Below, piece by piece: positions 14,076-25,565 of a stretch of 64,000 nt of DNA. The stretch comes from Zonotrichia leucophrys gambelii (Eukaryota > Chordata > Aves > Passeriformes > Passerellidae). A program made the translations under genes and the position numbers. Position 1 is the first letter of the stretch; each line of letters opens with the position of its first letter. The DNA lies in assembly GCF_028769735.1 (NCBI RefSeq), contig NC_088172.1, positions 61,721,075-61,785,074 on the forward strand, read 5' to 3'. The notes below the pieces were generated by a model. The model ran no database searches. It had not been told where the DNA came from and was given only the letters and a program-made list of their open reading frames with translations.

Positions 14076-17003
14076 AAATTCCACCCTCTCTGGCCAGGCT
14101 TTCTAATTTCCAATACTTTATTTTTGCGTGGCACTGAAGAAACAAGGGGCCACTTCCATGGATCTTTCAGCTGCTGTTTTAGCACACATGGGCAGTGGAA
14201 GTGTAACGGGTCAAGGAGCAGACTTCAGAAGTCTCCTATTACATAGTACATATCTATATATTCAAGAGACACAAAGGCCATGGTTCTCTAATTATTTTCT
14301 ACAGTAGACACCATGTCCATCCAAAATATAATTTTTCCTTTCTTGAAAGTTGCTGTCTGAAACGCCTAACGACATTTAATTTTTTGCCAAGAGTGCCTAA
14401 TGCAAAAATGATCAAATTGTTGCACTTTCTTGACATCCTGAGTTGACACAGGAAAAATATTACCTCAAGTAAGTAATTGAAATTGTTGTTCACATTCAGA
14501 GAGACAATGCTAAACTACAACTCAGCTTTCCTTCCTATAGTGCTCTTCATATATTTTTGGACATCTGCGACCACCAAGGAGCCTGGATTACAGCAGACCA
14601 TAATATTCTACGAACCATGGTTATAATTAGGCGTCACCTCCATTGTAATCCTATGGACGTCATCATGTGTTACCAGCATCTGTTGACAGATTTCATACCA
14701 GGCATATCACTGAAATGGCAAGTCTGGAGAGGGCAGCCCACAATAGAAACAATGGCATTTATTTTTGGTTTGTTCCAAGACCATCTCATAGAAAATATAT
14801 GCTGCCAACTGCCAGGGCTCCACCAAGATCACTTCTGAATATTGTATTACCAGTTAGAACAAAGACCTGTGCTCATGTACTTGCAGTCTTCTCCTAATGA
14901 ATAAGGAAACTAAAGCACTTTCTGCAACTGTCTTAGCACAGATTAGGAAAAGATAGAAGCCTTGACATTCCACAAAGTTTATCAAGCCCTTTATCATGCG
15001 AGTACTTACTTTTCATGTAATAATAAATTCAGATTTCTTTCCAAGATGAAGAATAAGGATCCCCTCTTGTAAATTTTATTTGAATATGGTATCACATTAA
15101 TATTAAAACTAAACCCTGGGAATTGGCAACATTAAGTAGCAAAACCACATTCTCTATGGAAGCAAAGCAGAGTCTGCTTTCATTTGACAGTGTGGAAATT
15201 TGACTTTCTGCTGAAGTACTGCTTGTTCAGAGGAATGGAAACATAAAATTTTCAATGCAGTTTAATTGCTCCCTGCTGTCCGGTAAAAATCAAGAGACTT
15301 ATTATAAGAATGTCTACTTAGTCCAAACTCTCTTTACTTTTTAACATTTATCTGCATTGAAGGAAAACTGCGTTAGAGTGCATTAGCATCTAGTAACCTG
15401 CCCATTTTCTTTCAAAAACAGCCTTCTCTGAAATACTGGACAATTGAATCCTTATCAGATGTAACACAACCCCTTACAGCTGAGCAGTTTCAAATCACTA
15501 AAGCACTTCAGCACTCATATAATTTTCATTCTCATTATAAAACATGAAAGTATAGTTCACCATCTGAAGAGTGCCAAATTAATACAAACACCAGCTTTGA
15601 GTACAACTTAATTATTCGTTAGTAGTTGCAGCAGCTGGCAGATCAAGAAAAGTGAACTTCAACTTAGAACTTCTCCCCTTATCCTCACAGAGTAGCATCT
15701 GAACAGGTCTGAATGTAAGAAAATGAACAAAACCAGCTACAGATAACAGAAGGAGGGAAGCTACAAGCTAAATCTGAGAGGAAAATATTGCTTCTACAAA
15801 TGTTAATGGAAAAGCAAACTCACTGGCCCCAACTATTCTAACAGCTCTAACTTTTATAGTTACATTTTTACAGTATAGCTTTTATAGAAGTGTAACAGTG
15901 GGACAGACTGTCATTAGATCTAAATTGTCACCTTCTACTTAAGCTGCTCTTCTATGCAAAATGCATATTCAGCCTTATTGTCCAGAGCACTGTCTCTCAC
16001 TCTCTCCCTTTTTTTCATTCTTGTAACCAGCAGATAACCTTTTAATCCCAGATCTGTCAGCTGTGACTTCAACATCACCTTTTAAATTAGAAAGCAATAA
16101 ATCCTTTGCATTATTTCGTCTTTCTTTTCCATGTGCTGCTTAAAACTTAATGTCATTAAATTAGATATTGGAAATATTACTAAAGTACTAAAGCTTTGAA
16201 TGACTGCAGCTGGGATCATAATTTCTGCCTGTGTTAAGAAAAAGAACATGGGCAGAACTTGGTGGCACAATAGTTTTCTTACACCTACAAGGCAAAAAGC
16301 ATTTCTTCTAAAACTGTGTATTCCAAGGAGTTTACAGACATGTTGTTGGGTTTTGTCCCCCAGACAGTGAACTGGCATATAGGAACATAATCATGACATA
16401 CAGTTTTCCAAATATAGCCTGGATATATTTCTGGGCAATATTTTCCTTGTCAGGTCATTCAGTCAGAATGGAGATAAATAATAAATTCTAATAAGAGCTG
16501 ACTTGCAAGATCACAATTTCAGAAGTGACTTCTCAGTCTGCTTTCAGAAATATTGCAAACTTTTCTGCACACTAATTTTGAAGTCTTATTCATCTCTGCC
16601 TACAACTGCAATTTACTTTTTTGAAAATCAATCAGGCACAAACATTAATTCAGAGTCTGCTTTCCAGAAGGAAAGATCCAGGAAGTGAAGTTGAAAGTTA
16701 CTGAAATACTTATACATAAATCTAGAGGTACTGACAGAATATTTGCAGTGCAATACAAAAATAAACTCCTGCCTCCCATGAATAATAATTTAAGGTTTCA
16801 CTTCAGAATTAAAAAATTGAATGCTTTAAACTAAAAATATGGCATAGCTACTATACATTATAGAAATTGTTTATCCAACATAAAATATATTTTATTAGAG
16901 CCCCTCAGTTGTACAACCCCGACAATGCCAGACACAGCATGGCAGTAAGATAGGGCATCATTCCACACAGAAGCACACAGACAGATACACATTATTTCCA
17001 GAC

Positions 17004-17138
17004 CTTCCTCTGCTGTTTCTCCCATGCTGGGTCCAGGAGCAGATCCCTGTCCCATTCTTCTTCTTGGGTCATGTACTCATCCTCTTCATAGTTGTAGGTG
17101 TACTGCATGTTTGTTTCTATCTGATTCATGCTATTCAT
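17004..17138 (-). CDS. ACTN2: ACTN2 coding exon 1 (alpha-actinin-2 N-terminus)
   Basis: Read on the minus strand, the ATG at 17138-17136 opens 45 codons that begin MNSMNQIE, contain the acidic run [15 protein letters not shown] and end AWEKQQRK. This is the N-terminal region of sarcomeric alpha-actinin-2, an antiparallel dimer that cross-links actin filaments at the muscle Z-disc. The exon ends after AAG (17004) in phase 0, where the vertebrate gene breaks before TFTAW, the start of the first calponin-homology domain. The next minus-strand bases read GTCTGG, a GT donor without the usual purine-AGT, and the frame then meets a stop within three codons. No exon 2 was seen to the left, so actin-binding, spectrin-repeat and EF-hand parts lie outside the window. 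The first ATG was chosen because chicken alpha-actinin begins MNSMNQIE; human starts at the later Met. Identity is near certain; exact UTR limits are not visible. Confidence 0.96.
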
Positions 17139-17238
17139 TCTGCCCGGGGATCAGCTTCAGCTGCTCTGGCTTCTACTACGATTTAAGTTTAGTTTACTTG
17201 CTGGGAGATTGTAGGTAGCAGAGTCTTTTTTCCTTCCC

Positions 17239-17265
17239 TTTTTTTTTTTTTTTTTTTTTTTTTTT
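17239..17265 (-). repeat. A27 homopolymer (minus strand) upstream of ACTN2 ATG
   Basis: Twenty-seven uninterrupted T on the plus strand, that is A27 on the ACTN2 sense strand, lie about 100 bases upstream of the start codon. They are flanked by further pyrimidine-rich sequence. If the leader is unspliced this run is in the ACTN2 5' UTR; otherwise it is in a leader intron. Confidence 0.9.
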
Positions 17266-17339
17266 CTCTTTTTGCAAGGTGACAGGAAACGAATATTGAC
17301 TAATCTTGCTGAGAGCAGAGGCTGAGAGTGGCAGGTAGG

Positions 17340-17710
17340 CGCTGCCCTGTGATGACCTTCCCTCGCTGCTTCGCTGTGTGCTGTCCCTGCCGGCTGTGCT
17401 GCCGGTGCCTGTGGCTGACCCTGCGCAGGAGCCCGGCGCCGCTCGCTGCCGCCGCTTATTATCCCCGCCGGCCGTCACGTGGGGCCGGGCGGGCAGCGCT
17501 GCCCAGCGCCCCGGCCCAGCCCGGCCGGCCCTAATGCCGCAATGCCCGCCCGCTCTTCCAGCCCGACACCTGCCCGGCCTCTGCTTCGCTTTCTTTCTCT
17601 CCTACCGACACCGGTTCCTGCTGCCCGAGGCCCGCCTGCCATCTGCTAATGCGGCCCGACGCCGCTCAGCGCTAGTCTGAGCCCGCGTCCCGCCCTGAGC
17701 CGCTTCGCAC
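17340..17710 (-). promoter_or_regulatory. ACTN2: CpG-rich presumed promoter and 5' leader of ACTN2
   Basis: A dense CpG patch stands out from AT-rich surroundings and lies 200-570 bases upstream of the ACTN2 start codon on the minus strand. On that strand a TATA-like ATAATAAG is at 17462-17455. A perfect E-box CACGTG is at 17476-17481. Transcription would then start near 17430, inferred only from TATA spacing. No MEF2 or SRF site was established. Confidence 0.55.
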
Positions 17711-20700
17711 TTTCAGCTTAAGGATTACACGAGCCAGCCCAGCAAGGACACCCAAGTGATGAAACGTTTTCCAGTGGAAATGGGTCTGGAGTTAACCAGA
17801 CAGCATGGAAACACAACTTTAAAAAGCACCACATGTCTTTTCGCCAAAAACCACGCTCAGTAAATCCAAAAGCAGGCACCAAGAAGCACATACAAAGCTC
17901 TGTGGAGCCAGTAACTTCACAAGTGTGCGTCAGGAGCCATTTGCCCGTGCGTTCCACAGGGCAAAATCTCAGAGGATAGCGCTGAGATCAAAGATCCCGG
18001 CAAGCATGTCCGGCATCTCCCGTGCCCTCTCCTTTCAGTTGCTTTGGCAACAATGTTTCTCCTGGGAATTGGCAAGTTTACCACGTTCCTCATGGAGCTT
18101 GTCATTCATGCCTGCACCTATCATCAGCCAAGGTCATCTTCTCTAGCGGTGTCCACGCTGCATACAATACCAACCTCACCTAGAAAACCAAAATGCTCAC
18201 CTCAAGCTGAGCTTTTGGAAACTGCAACTTACAAAAATCAGGTGTAAAGGAACACTGTGCTCATTAAAGGCTGAGTAGGTCTCCAAACCAATGGGAAAGA
18301 ATAACCAGGATAATTTACACCTAGACAGCATATACCCTTCATTTCGTATTGCTAGCTAAAGCTCTGTTTTCTTCCAATTCACTTTCTATCCCTTAACTCC
18401 AAGCAATATAAAAAAATATGCACACATGCACAGAAAATACCTACTCCTCGGCTCAAAAAAACTTGGTAAATGCAGCACCATGTTGCAAACTGGAATCCAG
18501 AAGAGAATTGAAACAATTCATGCAATAACAGCAAGCTGAACTCCTGAAGACTGATGTACATACTGTGAGATAAACAGTCTAAAAATGAAATTCTAAATCT
18601 AAGCAGCCAGACAGAACCACATGCTTTTCACCTGCTCACTGCAAATACTCTCCAGGTTACTACACTTCTATCTACATACCAAAGCAAATGCTATGCTTAG
18701 CCTTTTTTGCTCAAACACAAATGAGCATTCTCTTCGGATACTCCATGACCAGATCAAATAGCAATTACAAAACAACATAATTCATGTCTGTACACATTAT
18801 GTGTATGCTGGTGCAACTTGTGTGTTTATTTTTATAGCTTGGTAGTCACGTTTGGTTTTCAATACAAGTCTAACTGCAATCACTTAAATGATAATTCAAG
18901 CCTTCAGAGTCACTAAAACCATTTCTTCTTATTCACTATATTGAGCACAGGAGAAGTTTCAAGAGGAAATGCAGGAAAAAGTCAGAGAGGTCCTACAAGT
19001 GCACACACAAATTGTGATGCTGTGACCCAGAGCTGTCCCCCATGCAAAGAGCTCTCCTGCACTGATGAAACCTGCAACCTTCCATGCACTCCCTCATTAG
19101 AGGGGAGCCACTGGAACCAGCTTTGTGCCTTTCCTTGGCACTGCCATGTCTGGGGACCTACATGGATGGAAATGGTTCTGCACTAGTCCCCATGTGCAGT
19201 ACAGGTGAGCCTTACAGGTACTGATGGCTTCACACAGGGAGGTATTAGCTACAACCCACATTTTATTTCTTGGTCCTCACCCTCTAATATGGGCCAGGGC
19301 TCCCACCCCAGTCAGGAAATAAAAACTGAGTTGCTTTGGCAGAGAATTTCTTTGACAAAGAATATCCAACAACACTGTAGATTAGGACTGGAATCAGATC
19401 CATGTCTGGATTTCTAGAAATCAAAGGACATCTACCCAAATTTTCTAGAATTCTTAAAGAAGGTTATTAAGTTGTTCATAAAATAACTGGATTTTCTCAA
19501 AATACAGCTAGCCACTGCTGAAAGGTACTGTTCATTTTTATCTTTACTTGGTACATAGGTAAACACCACTTGATAACAAAGCAAACAAAACAAAAATTCC
19601 TGTTGTTCCTAGGAACCAAAAGCCACAACGATAGTATCTCTCAGCTGGAGAAATTTTAAAAATCAAGTGTCTCAAGACCTACTTTGGCTATGTTATATTA
19701 GTCCATTTTGGATCAAAAAACATTTCAGAATGAAAAATCTTTTTAATTCTGAAAATGTCAAAATAGGAGGCTTCAACATTGTCATTGTGCATTTTGGGAA
19801 CATTGGGCTTTTTACCTATGAAACAGAAAGCTAAATGGAGTAGCCCCCTTTTTTTTTTTTTTTAAATCCTGCCTCTCTTGATGGAATCTGACCTGCTCTA
19901 GGTTCTCTAACTGCTTACTGTCTCTTAATCAGACAGCATGAGTAGGCAGGGAAGATATTTATAGATGGAGCTTTAGGAGGAGTATCTGGTATTTTGTTTA
20001 CTACTTTAATTTAATTTTATAAACTAACTGTGTGGATGGTAATGAGAAGCATATGAATGGAGGTCCGTAGTGGAAAGAGAGCCAAATGTGAAGTGGAAAG
20101 GGAGCTGCCTCTTTCTACTCAACAAGAGAATAGGAAAGCTGTGCCTAGCACAGTGGTATCAATAAAGCAGTTTGCTTCACCAAGCTTCTTCCCACATCCA
20201 AGGCAAGTTAGGATTATTCCCAAATAAAGCTGGCAGAGTTGCATAGCCATGAACTATGTGTGCCTAAAGAGAATGAAAATAAAACCAAAAAAGAAATAAG
20301 CAACCTGAGCAAGAAAGGAAGGACAAAAGTATCCAAAAGAGAAAAAGAAAGAAACACAATAAACCATATGAATTAGGAATCTGAAGCTGACATGGAAAGG
20401 TATCAGAAAGTCAGCAAGTATATTTAAGGCAGAAATGACAGGGGTTGTTTACAATGAAAAAGAATATTCATGACTGCCAAACAGATTAGAAAAAATAAGG
20501 TGGCAGGGGGAGATCAGGATAGAGATAGCAGAGCTGAATTGTCAACTACTTTTGTCTTTTATTTGGCAGAAGCTGTGCAGCTGTAGTTCATGCTAACATG
20601 TAAACTAGTAAGGGCCTACCCAGGACAAAGGTGCCTCGAGCCCAGGAGAACACTGTGGCAAGCAGGCCTCACTTCCCGTGCATGAGGAGCACCAAAAAGG

Positions 20701-23700
20701 CCAGGTCTTTCCTAGCAGCGGGTCTGGGAGTTCACACAAGTACCACCCAAATGAAAGCCTTCTGGTCTGCTTTGCATGAAGCTCCTTGAGAAACAAAGGG
20801 CTTTTCTACCTAAAGGACATTAATCTCTAGCATTCTTCTTAATGAAACTGAACATTTTCACAGAGTTTATATTTAACATTCATTTACTTGTCAAAAGCCA
20901 CCATATCATCATTTCAAGAACTCTGTCCTTCGCATTTTTACTGTTTCTCAGATTTTCAATACCTCAACATGCTTCTTACACTTCCCTCTCACAGAACTCT
21001 AGAATAAACTGACAACTTTTAATAAAAGTTCAAAAATGCTGAACACTGCAAGAGTGTTTCACCAGATCATGCTTCTATTTGAACCTAATGAGATCTAGAA
21101 TAAGAAATGAGCCAGATTTCTCTACATAAATAATTGCCTGTGAAACAATCAACTGGCATGGAAATGGTCACCATCAGTTTTCAGCTGTAACACTTCTGTG
21201 TAGGAACACAATAGTTTTTATCTGCCAAAACTGTCTCAGAAAGGCCACAGGAAGATAAAGAACCTCATGAGAGCTCAATCAGCCACTGAGTCTTGCCCCA
21301 GTCACAGCCTGTTTCTTTGTAAAAAAGAACAGGAGGACGCTTTCTCAAGAAGGAAGTCAACGAAAGATAAAAGAAAATAAATTCCAAGTGACTATTCTTC
21401 TGTATAAATTGTTAAGAAAATCTTAAAACAGGGATCAAAAAGCCTTTTCTTTTCAAAGCATGCCATAACTGTTACTTGTACATAAAATAAAATTTTCCTT
21501 GTAGCAAACATCCACTAGTTTAAAGTTTAACCAACAAAAATCTGAATTATTTAAGAAAATTATGATTTAGATTGGGCCAAAATGTTGGATTCTGTTAAAA
21601 AACTATGTGTCAATTTCCCTAACAAAGCTAAGCAGAAAGGCAAGGTGTGTTATAAAATGTATTAATCATTTATTAGAGGTGTTTTGGGTTTTGGTTTTTT
21701 GGGGTTTTTTTGCAATACAATAAATATAACCTGCCTTCTTCAATGTAAGAAACACGCTATATTGTAAGAAGAAAACCAAGAAATTTAATTTTGTAAAGGT
21801 AGAATGAATAAACTTCAAACTCAATGTTTCTGAAACCAACACATGTATAAGAAAAACAGAAAGAGAGAAGAGAACAGAGACGGACATCTGGGAACAAAAA
21901 CCCCAATTTTGTCTGAGCTAAGGAAAAGCACTGTGAGCACTGAGCATATTTAGCCCTCCCACATTTAGCACCAAGAGGCACAAACTTTGTTCTGAAAAAT
22001 TTCCACACTAGTCATATATGGTGATATTAACTAGACAGTAGCTAATTACTTCTTTTAAAGTATATTATTTCCAATGACAGGTTTGGAAATAAAAATTAAG
22101 AAAGAACATAAAAAATTCATCTCCTGGCTTCATAGTAACAACTGTCATTGTCAGAAGACCCCAAAGTGTTTCATCAGCTATATATAGAGGCTACTTGCTC
22201 TGTCCCTGGAATTCAGCCATGGATGAAGTGTAGCAAGAAACATTTATGGGACCAACAAATACTACCAAAGCATAGCTTGGGCTTCAGGGGTATGGAGAAA
22301 ATGCTGACTGCACTGACATCACCAGCTTTTGCCAACCCTTTGTGCGGAAGGAAAATCACGGGGCTGAGATGTGGTGTGACCATGCCAGCTCAAAATGCCC
22401 TTATGTGACCTTGAGCAAATCAATTCAGATAAAATTTTCCCAAAAATCTGAGTGTTAGCTTGTTAGATTACTCTCATTGAGAGAAATGAGCTTATTGTGC
22501 TGCACTCTGCCATCTCTGAAACTATCAGCAATGCTTCCTTTGGCCCCTAACGTCCACCTAGGAAAGAATTCTCAGGAGCAGAGGCTTTGTCTGTCTAAAA
22601 GCCCTGAGGAATCTACACAACAATTGTGATTACAGTGTTTTTTACCTATCACACATCCTTCACCACTCTGTTTGCCTCTCCTGACTGTGTGTGGCCCGCA
22701 CCCCAACACCCCCAGCATTATTCTAGGACGGCAGGGATTTGGGGTCCCTTTTACCCTGGAGGCAGTGTTCCCACTGTTTGTAGGGCCATGCTTAGAGCCC
22801 TGCATCCTGCACAGCAGATGGCCCTGGTTCTCAGAGGGCTCAGGGCAGTAGGAATCAATCAACATCTGGTCCCTGCCAGAGCCACTAGGCAGTACTGTGA
22901 TACATAGTAACAATCACAAACTGCAAGGCGAGTGCTGAAAGGTGTAACATAGCTGGGCAAACCCTCTAGGGATGGCACTGCCAGGCAGCACTGCACAAGA
23001 TCAGACCTTCCATGAATGAGAAGAACCCTCAAACTTCCCATTCTGATGCGTTTCTATTCATAAGGAACCACGACACCTGAAGTCCCATATCACTTAAGCT
23101 AGACTTTCGAGAGTGACTTTTTGATTTAATGGTTCTTGTCAGGGTAGGTGCAACTCATAAAGACAGATTTGATCATGGACTAAATAAAATCAGAAGCTTT
23201 GACAGATGCTTTGCACAGATTAGAAGTGGGCAAAGGAAAAACTGGGGAAAGTATATTGTAATTTATATACCACAGTGCAGTCAGTCTTGGCACACTGAAG
23301 CTGTGGAGCAATACACACAGTAACAGGTGGGGAAACTACAAATAGGGCTGGCGTAATAGTGGAAAAAATGGCGAGACAGATCCAGGATTTTAAAAATGGT
23401 TCAGTGACGAGAATGCAAGAGGCAGGACTAGGGGTATAGCATGGCCTGTTACAAACCTTTTGAAGAAACCTTCACACATCATGTGTTCCCAGAATCCTGC
23501 CTGTGTTCCTATTTTATGCTGGCTTAGCTTTACCACACAGAGCTACTAAGCAAGCCCTGTGAGACTAGGGCAATGAGAAAGCTGCAACTGATGATACAAT
23601 TTGTAATTCATTAATACAACCAGTTAAAAAAATCCCATTGTAGGCCAGCCTGTGACCCTTAAAAGATTTCACTGAGACTGCCATCTAAATGGCAGCAAGC

Positions 23701-23935
23701 ACATTGTTCAGCAATAGCCTTGGTCACAATGAGAGAGGTGTGTGTGAGAGAGACAAGGAGTGCAAAGACAATATGCCTTTATTTATCTAGAAACAAACAC
23801 CATCAACTAAGTTAGCTTCCAGACAACAATGATCTGAGGGGCACAGGTTTTAAATCACTGAGGTATGAGGTAGAGATTATGGGCACAGGACATCAGGCAC
23901 TGCTGTGTTCTAAACTCAGCGTTTGTACACATTGA

Positions 23936-24012
23936 CTGACTGACCTTTGACAAGTTGCAGTCTCAATGCCCTCATTTCTTTTTCCAGATACACCAGTGTA
24001 ATATCACTAACA
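23936..24012 (+). repeat. Possible MIR-type SINE relic
   Basis: The run ctgacctttgacaagttgcag, then ctcatttctttttccagata, then taatatcactaac follows the forward MIR core order (gtgaccttgggcaagttac, cctcagtttcctcatctgta, ataataatac). Strongly decayed. Confidence 0.35.
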
Positions 24013-25493
24013 TCAATGATACTCAAGTTACACAGTCAAGAAGGCAACCTGGTTGAACAAATTGCCAGTTTGCAAAAAGGAATACTACCTATTTATTATT
24101 CATTCCACAGAAGAGATAGAGATTAATAAAAGCAGCAAATTCATCCTTGTTTACAGCAGTATTAGGCACAACCTGAATTACTGCCAAACAGGGATAATTA
24201 TGTTCTTTATGGATAGCACAAGTTTTCCTTTTCCAGAACTGTTGTCCTTCCATGCTGTTCCACGCTGTCCAACAAAGTCTTACTCTGACACTCAGCTGCA
24301 TTGAGAACCAGCACTGAGAAAATGAGCAATGTTCATGCCAGGTCTGATGTAAAAGCAGCAAGGCCTGAATTTTCCAGTTCTGATTTTAAAGACAATTGTT
24401 TCTTTCCAGCTATGATCCCTCTCACCAACCTCAGACATAGTCTTATGTCAGGAGAAATAAGTCTCAGTTTTACACACTTTCCAGTATCGGCCTGCTCTTG
24501 AGATCTACCAGCCACAACCTACTCATGGCAAAGGCTCTTGTCTATTTTCAATCCCTCTGAATGTCAACAATCCTCTGTTTCTTAACTAGCTAACCTCTCT
24601 CCCTGCCTAAGTTCAGTTAAGCACAAGCAAAGGAGGACAGGAGAGTAGGTAAATGTTTCTTCACTTTGAAACTAGTTCATTTTTACAATAAATTGGCTAA
24701 AGGGCAGTCTAAGTCTCTTTTGTGTCCTGTGGTCAAATTTGGAATAGCTGTAATCTTCCAGAATTTCACAGCTGAACCAAATGCAGCATGTGTGGGGTTT
24801 TTTTCTAAGCCAGAAGGTGTTCTAGGTAATTTTTCAGTTCATATGAACAGTTACTGGAGGTGGAGTCAGCAACAAAGGTGAAATTACCCCTACAGGCTGT
24901 AAGGCTGCACATGTATTTATACGAGCTCCCACATTAATTTTTCAGTAGATACAATGTGAACACATCTTACCCGATAAAAACATTCTGCAGAAAGCTCATT
25001 TTGCAATTCAAATGAATGGACTCGAATATATTTGAGGCTTCTCTACAGGAAATTATTTTGTCATGAATGTGCTTCTAGAACACCATGACACTTTTTCATT
25101 TGTTCCCCATGGTTCAGTGATTCCTCTTGTACCACTTTCATTGGTAACACTGGCACATAGGTGATCTATGGACGATCAGGCTGTTCAGGCTCCAAATTTG
25201 TAGGGCCTGATTTTTACTGTGACAGTACCAGTGGTGGGAGTTAGAAGAGTCATTGCATTTCCACTTGCAGGAGAGAATGTTTAAAACAATGCATGATGGA
25301 AATACCAAGAAAATTTAGGATTCTGATGGGTCTAAAGGTTCAAACCATCAGGCTCACTCAGTGGGGAAAAGTGCAGTATATAACTGTACTCTGTAAAGCA
25401 CATAAGGGAAAAGACAAGTTCCATACTAGCAGCATTCATTATCCTAAAACTATGCACTGTATAGGGAAATGAAAGTATATACAGTTTGGAGCA

Positions 25494-25565
25494 TGTGCCT
25501 CAGTTTTCTTTCTATAGACCAGGAATAATACTAATACTGTGAAGTATGAGGAAGTGTGTGAAAAT
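25494..25565 (+). repeat. Possible MIR-type SINE relic
   Basis: The sequence gtgcctcagttttctttctata, then ggaataatactaatactgtgaagtatgagga, parallels the forward MIR core (gtgcctcagtttcctcatctg, ggataataatagtacctac, gttgtgagga). Judged by eye. Confidence 0.42.

Larger units (their letters stand above)
1..17003 (-). other. ACTN2: 5' part of ACTN2 intron 1, no exon recognised
   Basis: This AT-rich 17 kb lies downstream of ACTN2 exon 1 in the gene's direction. I looked for the very conserved exon 2 (TFTAWCNSHLRKAG) and did not see it, so the stretch is inferred to be intronic. It contains a 65-base tandem duplication (988-1113), two MIR-like relics (about 8790-8880 and 14012-14075), short A or T runs (397-408 and 1808-1820 for example), and one unidentified protein-like stretch (12455-13115). 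Nothing else recognisable was found. Confidence 0.75.

Noticed and set aside
13873..14145. 90-codon minus-strand open frame considered as an upstream part of the unidentified 12-13 kb stretch
   Set aside because: Its centre coincides with the MIR-like relic, which explains the sequence better than coding.
17194..17478. 94-codon minus-strand open frame with a Lys run upstream of ACTN2
   Set aside because: The Lys run is just the A27 homopolymer; the frame is not joined to ACTN2 and has no family resemblance.
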